From positions 4,113,022 through 4,177,021 of the forward strand of contig NW_006917091.1 of NCBI RefSeq assembly GCF_000516985.1: a stretch of 64,000 bases of DNA. Direction: 5' to 3'. A model generated the notes under the pieces. The model searched no databases, was not told the origin of the DNA, and worked only from the letters and a program-made list of their open reading frames with translations. A program made the translations under genes and the position numbers. Positions 1 through 11,891 of the stretch are shown in pieces (position 1 is the stretch's first letter; each line of letters begins with the position of its first letter). Origin of the DNA: Pestalotiopsis fici W106-1. Lineage: Eukaryota; Ascomycota; Sordariomycetes; Amphisphaeriales; Sporocadaceae.

Positions 1-1
1 T

Positions 2-2450
2 TCGCATCCCCCCTACACGGCAGATGGCGAAACCCCCGACGGCGCTGCTGCTGGCCACGACGGCACGCCAGGCGACCCCAACGATCCTAAACGACCTCGT
101 GCCTGCGAAGCTTGCCGCGGACTAAAAGTCAAGTGCGAGCCCGAGCCCACAGATCCCGACGGACCTTGCAAGAGATGCAAGAAGGCCAACCGGTCTTGCA
201 TCATTACGCAGCCCACTAGGAAGAGGCAAAAGAAGACGGACAGCAGAGTTGCCGAGCTGGAAAAAAAGATTGATGCTCTGACAGCGAGTTTGCAGGCATC
301 AAGAGGTGCGCCAGCATCACAGCCATCATCTGCCAGCGACCAGACCAACTTTGCCAGTTCCCATCAGCAACAACATGTTGTTGCCAATCTACCGCGAGAA
401 TGGCACCAACCCCAAGCACCATCCCGGGAACCGCAGCCACAGTACAGCCCGGAGCAGAGCAGCAATGTGCCCTTCCTACCACCCGTGGTGATGGCTGGCC
501 AGAAGAGGAAACACACGGACACTCCAGAGGGCTCTGCAGAAGAGTTGAAAGTTTGGCCAGCGCCTCCACCGAAACGAAACGAATACACCACGGATGTAAT
601 CGATCGCGGCATCATGACGATGCAGCAAGCCAACGAGTGTTTCGCGCGGTATACAGACCACATGACCAAACACCTCCCTGCTGTCGTCTTTCCTGCAGGT
701 ACAACAGCAGCAGAGGTGCGGAAGAACAAGCCTATTCTCTTCTTGGCAGTCATGGCGGCTGCATCCTCCGAGATTCCAGAAATTCAACGCCAACTGGTCA
801 AGGAACTGGTGCAAATATTTGCCGACAAGATTGTCGTCTATGGCGAGAAGAGTTTGGAGCTTGTCCAAGCACTTCAAGTCGGCGTCATCTGGTATCACCC
901 CCCGGAGCATTTTGAAGAGCTCAAGTTCTATCAGCTTGTGCACATGGGTGCTGTTATGGCCATTGACATTGGCTTGGGCAGGAAAAAGAGCAGTAGCAAG
1001 CAAAAGATGATTCCTTATACTTGGAAAGACCATCCACTGCGGAAACATCCACTCCCGGAGCCCACCACGATCGAATCTAGACGTACTTGGATGGCATGCT
1101 ATTTCTTGGCCTCTAATGTTGCCATGGCATTGCATCGCCCCAACCTCATAAGATGGGCACCTTTCATGACGGAATGCATGGACATACTAGAGTCCTCTCC
1201 AGAGGCTGCGCCTACTGACAAGTACTTGTGCCACCTGGTTTGGACGCACCGCCTGGCAGAGGAAGTCGGAATCCAATTTTCAATGGACGACCCAAACATA
1301 TTTGTCAATATTGCTGAGCCAAAGGTCCAGTATGCTCTCCGGGGTTTCGAGAGAGATCTAGAGAGATACAGTGATTCCATACCAAAAACCGAAAAACAAG
1401 GTAGGTCTACTTTAGCCTGGTGATCAACTATCCTATACTGATTTTCATCTCTTAGCATCGCTTCTCCTAAGCTTTAATGTGCTCAGTCTCTATATGCATG
1501 AAATAGCTCTGTATGTTGAAAAACCAGATGATATACGGCCACCGTATAATGCAGATGCTCTCCGAGACCCCGTCCCCGGATTGAACGAGTCTCTCACAGC
1601 TGCTCATATTGGAGCACTAAGCTCTTGCTTAACTGCAATTGATGGAATCTTTGAGACATTTCTGAGCATGGACGTACACAGTATACGCTGTTTACCCGTT
1701 TTCAATTTCGTTCGAGTCGCATACGCTGTAGTCGTCTTGATCAAGATGTACTTTAGCGCGAGCATGCCCAACTCTGAGCTTGGAAAGGTCATCAACAAGG
1801 ATCACATGAAGGTTGAAGAATACCTCGAGAAACTTCTTGCCAAGTTTGGCGAGGTTGCTGCTGCTGATAGGTCACGGCCAGCGGCCAAGTTTATTGTCGT
1901 CTTGGCTATGCTACGAGGCTGGTTTCAGAAACAAGGCAAGGGAGAACCTGGGGCTCCGTCACTCCCACCGCAACAAATGTCGGGCAATGAATTGACGCCA
2001 AAAGGAGAGACTGGTACACCAGTCCCGACTCCACAGCCTCCACAGCAACAACCGCAACCGCAAGCCAACGAGTATAATCCAGCAAATACTCCTTTGCAAC
2101 TGCTCTCTGAGATTGCGACGGGCAACCGCGGCGATCAGGTCAGTACGGCGAGCAGCTCAAATCTCGCCTCGACCCAAGCTTTCCCCAACACCTGGATGGC
2201 AAACAACACAATACAACCCACCCCACCCTTTGTATTTGATCATAATAACGTGGGCGTAGCCTTGCCCTATCTCAACAACTCTTTCTCGGCCGACTTTGAC
2301 TATTCCAATCTGGGCGAGGGTTTCGAACAGGCTATGGGCCTGACCTTTGGCGGGTTCATGGATCCTGATATGAGTATGCAGGGCATGGAGTACATTTTTG
2401 ACGGAAATAGTAATACTATGGGAGGACAATCGGCCTTTACATATCAGTGA
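2..2450 (+). CDS. Zn2Cys6 transcription factor, War1/Leu3-type (5' end outside window)
   Basis: Two exons, 2..1400 and 1456..2450, with a 55-bp intron (GTAGGT..TTAG, phase 1) that restores the reading frame. The start codon lies left of the window; about 797 residues are visible. A binuclear zinc cluster is encoded at 104-199 (Cx2Cx6C, 10-residue linker, Cx2Cx6C), followed directly by a basic RKRQKK segment and a short coiled coil (VAELEKKIDALTASLQ), the usual DNA-binding and dimerisation layout. The middle part contains the stretch LVQALQVGVIWYHPPEHFEE, typical of the War1/Leu3 branch of fungal regulators. The C-terminal part is rich in Gln, Pro and Asn, as activation domains often are. War1 in yeasts controls weak-acid efflux and Leu3 controls leucine synthesis; which role applies here cannot be told from sequence. 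Automated pipelines sometimes name this branch prtT. The family call is secure, the regulated pathway is not. Confidence 0.88.
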
Positions 2451-3475
2451 TGGGGAAAGAAAAAAGAAAGGCAAATGCTCGTTTTCTTTTTGGTGTTTTT
2501 GTTTTATGTCATTCCCTTATGTATGGGCGTTTTGGGGAGGCTTTTCAAACGCATTGTAAGACTAGGCACGGCTTCATGGGCAAGGGAGTTTTTGGCGCCA
2601 TTACCAAGCACTTAATTAGGCGGTTTAGCGATCTGTCTCTTTACCTTGCTCAGCATGCTCTAATAGTAGGTAGCTATTCATTCTATGAACGAGGACTCCT
2701 CTCAATGTCAAGATGTGTGTACAGCAAACAATACAACCTGGTGCATGCATACTGGTTTCATTGACGTGCAAGCATTCCATAAATAATAATTTCGTGCCTG
2801 ATTTCCACTATTGTCATTGCAAAAAGCTAGCCTACAACATGCACAAGTGTTAAGCTCATTGAAGAGGGGTAGTATGCGGGTAGCGCAGTTATCCGGTTGT
2901 GTTTTTGCTATTTTCTGAAGTTATGGTTTTAATCATAAAAATGCTACAAGACTTCCTGAAAAAGCGCCTGTCATTACAGATGGAGGTACGTCCTGACCAA
3001 GCATCATCTTGATGCTCGCGAGCCTTGTTCTGACATGACAAATCAACGCAAAGCTTCCCAGCCAGATTGATTTTTTTTGGTTGCCTTTTTCTTTTCAGTG
3101 CCCCCTGGCCCAAAATCGTCTTGCATCTGTCTCCAGACACTGTCATAGATGGTCAGTCGTATCTCTGACGATTTATGGTTTCCTCCGATTGTAGCAAGTC
3201 CCTGTCTGCCTCCCTTCCAACGCCAGATTGCAAGGATCAAGCGAATGACGTCAGGTCAACGGAGTAGTACAACAGAAACGCGAAAAGGCAAAATGTCGCC
3301 ACCGTTATCTCGTGCTAGTATGTGCACACAGCAAATGAGATGAAGGCGACTGATCGGGTTAATTGGTAGGTGTAGTAGTGTGAGGGTCCGAGTAGGCTGA
3401 TCACAAAGGTCTTATCACAATTAATCGTGACTAGCCATGTGCCTCGCCAGCGGCTGGGATTAGACGACAGTCTAC
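2451..3475. other. Intergenic region between convergent genes
   Basis: About 1 kb between the 3' ends of the Zn2Cys6 gene (+) and the serine-rich gene (-), so it holds both 3' untranslated regions. I see AT-rich stretches but no ORF with protein-like content, no tRNA and no repeat. Confidence 0.6.
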
Positions 3476-4312
3476 TCAGTCCATGTAAAAGTCGCCCTTG
3501 AGAATGCGTTCTTGCATAGCGTCGGGTTTGCGTGGCTCTGGTTGTTTGGGCTTGACAGCAGCAGCTTGCTGGGGTGGAGCTGGCATGTCGGAGACAGATT
3601 TGGCGCGATCGTGGAAACCATTACCAGGTCGGGGTGGGGAGCCACCACCAGACGCCATGCTGAAAGATGGGCGTATACCCGAGACACTGCTTTCGGCGCG
3701 GGACCTAAGCTGCTCTGACCAATTGAAGCCTTGGTCTGCACGAGTAGCGGAGAGAATGTCAGAAGGGGATCTTTGAGGTAGTGCTGTGCTTGCCTGAGCG
3801 GCGCTGACTCTGCGGCCAGCGGCCATAGTAGCGGTGCTTGTAATGGGTGGTTTGGATGAGCCGCCCGAAGAACGGCGGGCTGGGTCAGGCCTACCAGTAG
3901 AACCGGGGGGAGAGCCACCGGGGGCTCGCATAGAGCGCATGGCATTGGCGCCGAAGCTCATACGACGGACGAAAGGGGTGGTGGGAGCGGTGCGAGTCGA
4001 GTTCTCATCGTCCTCGATGGCGTTCTCATCGATGGAGTCGGAGTTGTTGGTGGAGATGCTGCCCCGTCTGATTCCTCCAAATGCTCCAGTGGCTGAGGCT
4101 GGGGCAGGGCCACCGCCAGATAGACCTAGAGTAGTGACAGAAAGGCGTCGGCGCGGGTCTCTAGCTGCAGCCGATGACGACATCTGATTGCCATTTGAGC
4201 CAGTGGAGATGGAGTTGCTGCGCTGGAAAAGACTGGAGAATGCAGCAGAGGTGACGGAACCTCGGCGCTCTCGAGGGCCGGAGGGTGGGCTGCTGTCTCG
4301 ATCGTTGGACAT
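3476..4312 (-). CDS. Conserved serine-rich fungal protein
   Basis: Single exon of 278 residues beginning at an ATG (4312-4310). The protein is low complexity: rich in Ser, Pro, Arg and Gly, with repeated RRxS/RRRS phospho-site-like motifs (RERRGS, RRRLS, IRRGS, VRRMS, GRRVS), which resemble sites for basophilic kinases such as PKA. There is no signal peptide, membrane segment or catalytic motif. The extreme C terminus (MQERILKGDFYMD) is ordered-looking, and I recall a similar ending in Pezizomycotina proteins annotated only as conserved serine-rich protein. Function is unknown; a phosphorylated scaffold or regulator is a guess. It faces the Zn2Cys6 gene tail to tail. The ATG was chosen because the upstream frame has no longer coding extension. 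Confidence 0.8.
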   Translation of the reverse strand: MSNDRDSSPPSGPRERRGSVTSAAFSSLFQRSNSISTGSNGNQMSSSAAARDPRRRLSVTTLGLSGGGPAPASATGAFGGIRRGSISTNNSDSIDENAIEDDENSTRTAPTTPFVRRMSFGANAMRSMRAPGGSPPGSTGRPDPARRSSGGSSKPPITSTATMAAGRRVSAAQASTALPQRSPSDILSATRADQGFNWSEQLRSRAESSVSGIRPSFSMASGGGSPPRPGNGFHDRAKSVSDMPAPPQQAAAVKPKQPEPRKPDAMQERILKGDFYMD

Positions 4313-7128
4313 GTTGGCAGTATTGGGAATGGATGGAAAAGCAAGGAGTAGAATTGATACGTTGGATGGGAGGATGGAAAGATTTAAGGGGTGATTTCTT
4401 TCCCTCTTTTTTAAGGTGTTTGCGATAATGTTGAATGACGTGCGTGCGTGCCAATCGCTGCGGGATGCAGTACAAGTTTATAGGTGTGTGGTGGGAGAGG
4501 ATGGCCCCCGGAAATGGGTATGTGTAGTAGAAGAGTAAATGGCTAAGAGCTTGAGCTATGACCAGTTAAGGGTCAAGGTACAGCAGCAGCCAGATAAGAT
4601 GGCGACGTGTCGACTGAATCAAAGAGAATTGAGACCCTTTGTGCACACGAGGGGGTAAGATGACAGTAGTGGGTTTTGGTGTGTGACAAACAAGCGGAGT
4701 CAAATGTTGCTTTCTTTGATTCAGACAGGAAAATGGGCAGATGAATGGCTTGAGATGGTTCTGATATCGCGTGGATCCTCTTTGAGAGCTCGGAGCGGGG
4801 TGTTACCCCTCGAGGTTTTGAGTTGATACACGAGGGAGATGCGCCCTCGATGAGATGGCAGAGAATATTTGTTTTTGGTTGGCTGTTGGATGGTCGTGAG
4901 AGATTGATGGGATGGGTGTTGGTATGAACGGATGGTGTAGAAGGGAGAGAGATTGTTGAAAGGAGAGACATGGGAATTCGACAAAGTGACTGACTGATTA
5001 ACATACATGAACTAGAACTTGGTGGCACATGTAGGCTGCCGGGTCCCCATGAGGTTGCTATTATCGCTGGCCAATGAGGGACCTGCACGCTCAGTAGAAC
5101 TACCGCGAAGCTCCAGTGCACTGCGCCAACGCCTGAACCTTGCGAAATGCGGGGAGACCGGGGTAGCGGTAGGCTCCCCTAGGGAGGTGGGCTTGAGTGG
5201 GTGCTCCCCGCTAGCTCTTCGCGGTCTAGAGTGCTAATCTAGAGGGCTGTAGTGGACGCGCCGCGCTGACAATTGTGACGTATTGTCCTGATTGGACCCC
5301 TGCCCCCAGTTTCGTCAGAAGCGGCGACCCTCTCCGACAGCTGAGCTCTCAATTCGCTGCGATGCCAACTGTCAATTTACTCGCGTGTGTGATGAACATG
5401 ATCAGTTACTCGAAACGGGAGGCTCGAGATTGCTTCAAGCTCCGAGATCTGGGTTGCGTATAAACAGTGGACTGGATTCGCCATCTCACACGGAAACGAG
5501 CAAGATGATCATCGACCCCACGCATTCAACCGAAGCACTGTGTGCCCCTTCCTGCATCCGCGGTCCCTGACTGACTCCACACGATTGATCTGCGTGCCGT
5601 CTCTGCCAATACACTATCTTCTCTCGACCACGCGCATGATTATCCACCTCGTTGCAGACATTGTAAGACTCCGTAACCGTACGACCTGTAGTATCTGGTG
5701 TATTGCATATTACTACTCACTTACTACTGCTAGTTGACTACTACCACCACCACCACTACTACTACTACATTACAGGAACAAACGGCTAGAAGTCACCAAC
5801 AGGATGCGCCGAAACTCCCCACTGCATATGCTAATGCCGATTCAGTGCGTCCCTCTTTGTCATTGTAATTGCATCAGGGAGTGTACACCAGTTACTTGCT
5901 ACCTACATGCACATACTTTTAGGTCTGAGTGAGCCATGTTGACATTCCGCACGTCGGTATGTAATGCCAGACAGACATGCTGTGCCGCCAACAGATCAAC
6001 CTCCCTCGCCTCCCCAACTCGGCTCCTACAACCAACAGAGTTCCAAATCCACCGGAGGCTGAGTCTAAGGTTGAAGTCCCAGACAATCCGTTCCGTGGCC
6101 CCACCAAGACACCGTGCCGTCGTCCGTCAGGCCATAACTGATGCTTATCTCGTGGGGGTATTAGGGACATTCCAGGTTTCTCTGAGCGCGTTGACTTCAG
6201 AGGCACCACACCTAATCTTGGGAGTTACAATTGTAGTTTTGACTCGTTACATGAACTGACCTGGGCTAGCTGCACATCTGCCCTGAGCAAAAATATCTTT
6301 AGCAAGTCTTTCCTCCATCTCAACATGCTGCACTCTGTGCAACCAGGCTTGGGCATATGCTCGGCCATATATGCACAAATGTGGCATCTGGGCTCATCAG
6401 GTCTACACCATGGTTTGATACCCGTACGATGCTCGACTCCTCAAAGCCTCCAAGCTCGGCCCACCCCGGCCAACCATGGGCTGATACAATAGCGAACATA
6501 CTCCTCCTTTTCTACTCAAAAGTCTGCCGTGGAACCCACCGACAAGACTTCTGCACACTTTCACAGTCCAGAACTATCTATTGTAATTGACCCATTGCCA
6601 TTGCTACCTCCGAGGGTATCCGTCACCTACAGAAAAGCTCCGCTGGCGCACATCTCCAAGAGGCAGGCCATCTAAACATCCACTTTGTTCTGGGCCAAAC
6701 CTCACCGGCCACCCAACCCGTTGCCCATCATGCCACACTTGAGAAGCTCTCGAGGTCCCTTTTGACATGCCTCCGCATACAGAGTTCATGACTACTCGAT
6801 GGTGCATTCACTAGTGTTCAGCCAAAAATGCAACCCCCTCTCAAGTCGCTACACGAGTCATTGAGAGCCACTCTCCTTGATTGGTTTTCAAAGGGACTAT
6901 ACTTGGAGCTCTATTGCCAGCTTCCCAAGCGACTAAGCAGCTCAGCCCCATACGAAGCTTTTCCGGCGCACCTATCTATACTTGATTAAATCTTATTATC
7001 TCCAGCGTCCTATTCTAAGCAGTGAGGGAAAGCCAACGGCAGGTCTGTTGGATATTTTGAAAATAGTTTTCCTTGCTTAATTTTCGTGTCAGTGCTTTCA
7101 ATAATGGTTACAAGGCCTTCTATAACGT
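4313..7128. other. Intergenic region, promoter side of the serine-rich gene
   Basis: About 2.8 kb between the start of the serine-rich gene (-) and the 3' end of the alpha/beta hydrolase (-). It includes the serine-rich promoter and 5' leader. Open frames up to 182 codons occur on both strands, but their translations are unordered and unlike any family I know, and no splice-linked gene emerges. A CAC/ACT trinucleotide run lies at 5738-5768. Nothing else is supported. Confidence 0.5.
5738..5768. repeat. Short CAC/ACT trinucleotide microsatellite
   Basis: Direct reading shows alternating ACT, ACC and CAC triplets across about 31 bp in non-coding DNA. Confidence 0.7.
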
Positions 7129-8455
7129 CTAGGGAATTTGTCTTCGTACAAATGTGTCTATGCAGTCACCCACCTCCTGACTCAACGAGATGGGCAGTTC
7201 ATGGCCAGCTTCTAATACTACCGAATGTACGCCTTCTTTACCCAGGATTCGTTCCGCGTCTTCTATTGTTTCCGAGGGCACCACTACCGGATCAGTTTTG
7301 CCGAGCACCAGTAATACCTGGCCATTAGATAACCCAGACGGCTTAATGCTAGTGTCCACTTGTCTTCTCTCCGCGAGTATAGGCCCCAAGGCCTTCCAGT
7401 CCTCGTAGGCCTCGTATATGGGCGCATTCCGGATAGTGCTTAGAAATGCCGTGACGAAACCTGGGTGGTGATCAACCTGCCACGCTACGACGCTGGACAC
7501 ACTCACGTGGGGTCGTCTTCGTGAGATGGAGGCGCTATCGAACCCCGGCCCGCCGTTTGCATCACTGTTTCCGCCGGTTCGCCGATGCTGACCACCCTGG
7601 CTGTGGCTCTCCGCCGCGACGAGGTCCGCCCCGCCCGCGGCTTTTGGCGGTTCGGCGGACGGTCTGATGCGACGCTTGACGAGCCGGCGGACCAGCGATT
7701 CAGGAAGGAGTCCCGAGTTATACAGGAACCAGCTTTGCCAGCCTACATGGTATCGACGGACCAAACCGCCGCCCGCGACCAGAGTCAGCGATTTCAGTCG
7801 ATGTGGAAAGTACCGTGCAAAGGAGACGGCCAGGCCACCTCCAAGGGAGTATCCCACGAGATGGAAACAAGACCATGCCAACGATGAAGAGGCCAGCACG
7901 AGCAGAATCTGCGTCGTGTAGAGTCGGGCATCGTAGGGCACGTCGGCAGGAGCATCAGAATAACCGCGCCCAAAGAGATCTAATGTCATTGTCTGGTGAT
8001 TAGTGTCCAGCCCGCAAAAGATGATGGAAGTAAGGGTAGGTGAATTTGCCCGCACCAAATAACATGACTCGATACCCCTTTGCCACCATTTCGTGCGCGA
8101 GGTCTCCCTGCGAAATGGTGGGCGTGCTGATGCCGTGAAGGAAGAGCATCTTGTCTCCATCCTCGGGACCCCACTCAAACACACGGATCGAGCCATACGG
8201 AGTCGCGACGTCTCTCCCGCCCGGCAAAATATCTGGCGGATAGGGAAGGCTCGTGATTTGCTCCTCCGATAGAGAATCCAGAACCTTGCGGCGCGGAGAG
8301 GTAACGGGCAGGTTCTCCCTGCCTCCCGTGGCCGTCCTGACCAGCGGCCAGAGCGCTGCAGCTGCTGCTGCAGTGACGAGGCATGCACCTCCCAGCAGCG
8401 CTGCCCGTGACGAGGCGCCGGCGACGCCCGGGAAATGGCTCACCATGATCGCCAT
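7129..8455 (-). CDS. Membrane-anchored alpha/beta hydrolase
   Basis: Two exons on the minus strand, 8455..8056 and 7979..7129, with a 76-bp intron (7980-8055, GTGCGG..TTAG). Splicing joins RVMLF to DLFGRGYSDAP, the classic strand-loop after the oxyanion region of alpha/beta hydrolases, which is strong evidence for the join. The product is 416 residues. Residues 19-38 form a hydrophobic Ala/Leu segment, probably a membrane anchor. The HG oxyanion motif is at LFLHGIS (about 104-110), the nucleophile elbow is GYSLG (Ser178), an acid candidate is in VLGKTDP and the catalytic His is in EAGHELP near the C terminus, so the triad looks intact. The fold covers esterases, lipases and epoxide hydrolases; the substrate cannot be assigned. 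A charged low-complexity cap region (about 215-275) sits between the elbow and the Asp. It is divergently arranged with nicotianamine synthase, 2.1 kb away. Confidence 0.85.
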
Positions 8456-10579
8456 ACAGCCCGCTTGACCGGCTTGTAGGAACAGTGTCTTCCAGTAAGC
8501 AAATTATACTCTGAATGAGACCGACGCAAAGGTGATATGAGAGTATTCAAGTAATGCAACGAGCCGACGACAGTATGGGCTCGGTTCGACTCGCATAGCA
8601 GTTGACGGCGGGGCTCTCGGCAAGTGTGCGCGGGCCCACAGTTTCTTCGGCATCGTCGACTGGCCGCCAATATAAGCGCTTTCTTTATAATTGCTCTCAT
8701 CTCTGGCGGCTTCTCAAGTACAATATATGAAAGAATATTGTTCAATGTTCGTGCTGTACTAGCTGTCCAGTATAGTTTCTGTATTCTTTCATTTTTGTGA
8801 TATTGGATATCATCTGGAACACTTTGAAAGTTCGGCCGGTCAAGGGTTAGTTTGGCGTTCCACTATAAACAGACGTGCCCGGGCCTGTACAGTGTCTCAA
8901 CCTTTACCAATTACCATGGCTTATTTGCGCATGACAACTTTGATATTTTTATTTCCGCCAGACCAGGAAAGTGAGAATATAATCACGCATATTCTGCGGA
9001 CTTCTGAGGCTTCATGGTATGGTAGCAGATGGGTCATTCACAAAACCCTGCTTTCCGCATGGTTGATGATGATTAGTTGAGATGACCACTGATAGCAATG
9101 CAACGACGCGAAGACCAATCTTCTCAATAATTGCGGTGCTGTCTTGTCATTTTGCTTGAACAGACTGGCGGAAGAGCCAAACAATATTTGCGCTTCTCGG
9201 GTTTATGGTAAAAGTCCTGAAGCCACATGATGTATAGCTTCAACGCCAAGGACCAGGCCGGTCAAAGTTTAAATTCAGATACCAAGCGACCATATGGTGG
9301 ATCGCAAAAGGACCCTTGAATAAGGTGACAGTGAAAATGTTATGGTAGCTTAGTCACAAGCAGGGCCGCACACCATTCATCATTCTTGTTTCCGACGGAG
9401 GCGAAAAAGAAAGAAGAAGAAAAGGGGATTTTCATTATAGCAATGCCATGCAAGCGTCACAATTTCTCGAGTTATAAAAAGCCAAGATCTGCTTCTATAA
9501 AGTTTGTCCACGACCGAGTTTAAAACACTCTGGTCTATTGTAATCTCATTAATCCAGCCAGTACTGTCTCGCTCAAAAGTTACACGGTAAATGTTCCATT
9601 ACAAACCTGATTTGACGGCAATACAGATCAACAAACCCCTCTCAAGCACGAACACGTCGTTTTTGTGTGACCTTGCTAATCGTTTTTTTTTTTTTTTGGG
9701 CTCCCCTACAAGAACCCCATGTTTTCCCAAATGCAGAAATTAGTAATGAAGCTTTTCTCTATCGTGGAAAACTTCATGACCCCAGTTTTTTTGCTCGACG
9801 ATTTTTTCCATGGCTAGACTATGTCTGGAGAAACATTGGGCACGATCTCGCCTATCACGGTGAGAACCTTGATGGCCATTTTAAGGCGCTTGCCGCTGCT
9901 GGCAACAGACAAGATCACAAGCAATTCTTTTCTCACTGGATTTTTGACTGCTAGCAAGTGTGATTCAGTTCCATTAATCACACATTTTTTTTTTTTTTTC
10001 GTTTCCCGGGTCACATATTCAGATGGGCATGTCAAGTTATCGAGGCATGTTATTCGCATATACTTGAGAAGGGTCCGCGCTGTTACTCACTCTTTGGCTT
10101 GAAAGATCAGGTATTTAAGGCCTCACCACGAGATGCGAGAGATCTTGCTTCCCAGGAACAATTTCATGTCGCAACGACATACACACTAGAGCTGCTCCCT
10201 TGTCTCTACCTTACTTCGAATACCACTTGTCTCTCTACTGTTTTTCCCCCGACAGTTCCATTGCCCGATCACCCAACACATTGTTGTTGTAGGTGGCACC
10301 ATACTTGTCCGCCTCATTTCAGATAAGCTTATCTTAGAGCTCACAAGTGCCCGTCTTTGGGTCTTGTCAAGTCGGCTAAGGGACAGGCGACTATACCATA
10401 TACACACCGCTTTCGGGAAGCTCGTTATACCAAATACGCCCGACTTCCGGTTGGCAGTGGGCTGTCTTATAAAGCCTCACATACCCAGTTACTTCATTAG
10501 AGGAATCTAGTCTCCCGCCTTTGACTAAATAAGCGAGCAAAGAAGGACAAAACCAAGCGGAAGGAAAACCTTGCCTGTC
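8456..10579. other. Divergent intergenic region between hydrolase and nicotianamine synthase
   Basis: About 2.1 kb that must contain the promoters of both flanking genes. It has two poly-T tracts (near 9685 and 9986) and a palindromic GATA pair at 10321-10334. An open frame at 9667-9954 has a partly protein-like translation but no ATG start and no recognisable homology, so I do not call it a gene. Confidence 0.5.
10321..10334. promoter_or_regulatory. Palindromic double GATA site upstream of nicotianamine synthase
   Basis: AGATAAGCTTATCT is a perfect 14-bp palindrome made of two inverted GATAA cores, centred about 250 bp before the nicotianamine synthase ATG. With its left flank, one arm reads TTCAGATAA, which matches eight of nine positions of the ATCWGATAA consensus described for fungal iron-responsive GATA repressors (SreA/SRE/Urbs1 type). 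Nitrogen GATA activators (AreA/Nit2) also use paired GATA sites. The site is seen directly; the factor is inferred. Confidence 0.5.
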
Positions 10580-11891
10580 ATGTCCTGCATCCTCGCCCCT
10601 GTGCGCTCTCTCTTCTCTTTCAAGGGCGGAAGCAGCAGCAGCAGCAGCAGCCATAATACCAAGGACCGGAGCCAGGATCTTGTGGCGCGCATCCTCAAGG
10701 CCCACGATGTCCTGATCGGCCTGGACGACCTCAGCCCTGGCGAGGTGACCAATAAGACGCTGGGTGATTTGGTAGCTTTGTGTTGTGAATCTCATGATTC
10801 CGCGACCGTCAAAAAGGTGTGTATTATACATATGTTATTACCATGTATAACCTTTGTTTTCTTGTACCTTCAACAGTGACTGTCACTTTTTCAAGATACT
10901 GTCATGTTTAGTAAAAAGGCTAATATGAACACCAATAAAAAAAGGTCCTTGCCAACCGGCGCATAGCAAAAATCCTACCGGCACTGCGACGTATCTCGTC
11001 AGAGTCCGAGTGCTGCCTAGAGACGTACTGGAGCGAGCGCATCGTCTCAGCGTCCCGGGACCCAGAAGATGCCCTGCGTCTGCTCCAGTCCTTTCCCTAC
11101 TACCAAAACTATGTTGAGCTGGCGCGTCTGGAACTGTGCGCTCTGTATGCCGTGGAGCCCCTTTTGCCGCGCCGCATCGCCTTTGTGGGCAGCGGTCCCT
11201 TGCCGTTGACGTCCATGTGTCTCCTGCGGTGCCTTCATCATGGCAGCAACAGCGACGAGGAGGATGCACAAGACAATGACAACGCCAACAATAACTGCCA
11301 CCGCACTCTGGTCGATGCGTTTGGAGCCAGAAAAAAGAAGGACGAGGACGGCGGCAGTAGCAGCGCCGGCGATGTCGACGACGACGATGACGACGACGAC
11401 GATGACCTCTCAAATGTCGAAAAGCTGGTGCCCAGTGTTCTCAACGTCGACAGCAACCCTGCGGCGCTCGCGGCATCAGAGGCGCTGTGCGAAAAGCTCG
11501 GGGTATGGAGTCGGGGCATGACGTTCCAGAACTCGGATGCAAAGCTGGCCTCTGGTCTTGGTGGCTTCGACGTGGTCTTTCTGGCGGCGCTGGTGGGCGT
11601 GTCGCCGCGCGAGAAGGAGGACATCATTATCAGCGTCGCACGGCGCATGAAGTCTGGTGCTCTCATGGTGGTTCGGAGCGCTCATGGTCTCCGTACCGTC
11701 TTGTACCCGGTGGGTTCCTTCTGATCCTCTCCATCATTATCATGATTGCTGCTGAGTACTGACAAATCTTGTGACGTTTATAGGAGGTAGATTTGTCTGG
11801 TAATAGGCTACGTGATGTGCTGCAAGTAGAGACCATCACGCACCCGTACGGCAATGTGGTCAACTCGGTTATCATAGCTAGGGTAAAATAA
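10580..11891 (+). CDS. nas: Nicotianamine synthase
   Basis: Three exons: 10580..10816, 10945..11709 and 11784..11891. The introns are 128 bp (GTGTGT..AAAG) and 74 bp (GTGGGT..ATAG), both phase 0. The product is 369 residues. Nicotianamine synthase condenses three S-adenosylmethionine aminocarboxypropyl groups into nicotianamine, a chelator of Fe, Zn, Ni and Cu. Family hallmarks are visible in order: RRIAFVGSGPLPLTS (SAM-binding region, about 154-169), NVDSNPAA (about 246-253), FDVVFLAALVG, GALMVVRSAHGLRTVLYP, and the C-terminal HPYGNVVNSVIIA. Both introns are supported by exact restoration of these blocks. Unlike plant enzymes there is an insertion of about 60 residues after the SAM motif containing paired His, a Lys cluster and a run of ten Asp, and the N terminus carries a poly-Ser tract from an AGC repeat. 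ATG 10580 is the first in-frame ATG. The acceptor of intron 1 lacks a pyrimidine tract, the weakest point of the model. Confidence 0.92.

Noticed and set aside
4573..5121. 182-codon minus-strand frame upstream of the serine-rich gene
   Set aside because: Translation is low complexity (Ser/Pro/His) with no motif, and the position fits promoter and leader DNA.
9667..9954. Plus-strand frame with partly protein-like translation before nas
   Set aside because: It has no ATG start, begins in a poly-T tract, has no splice-linked continuation and no recognised family.
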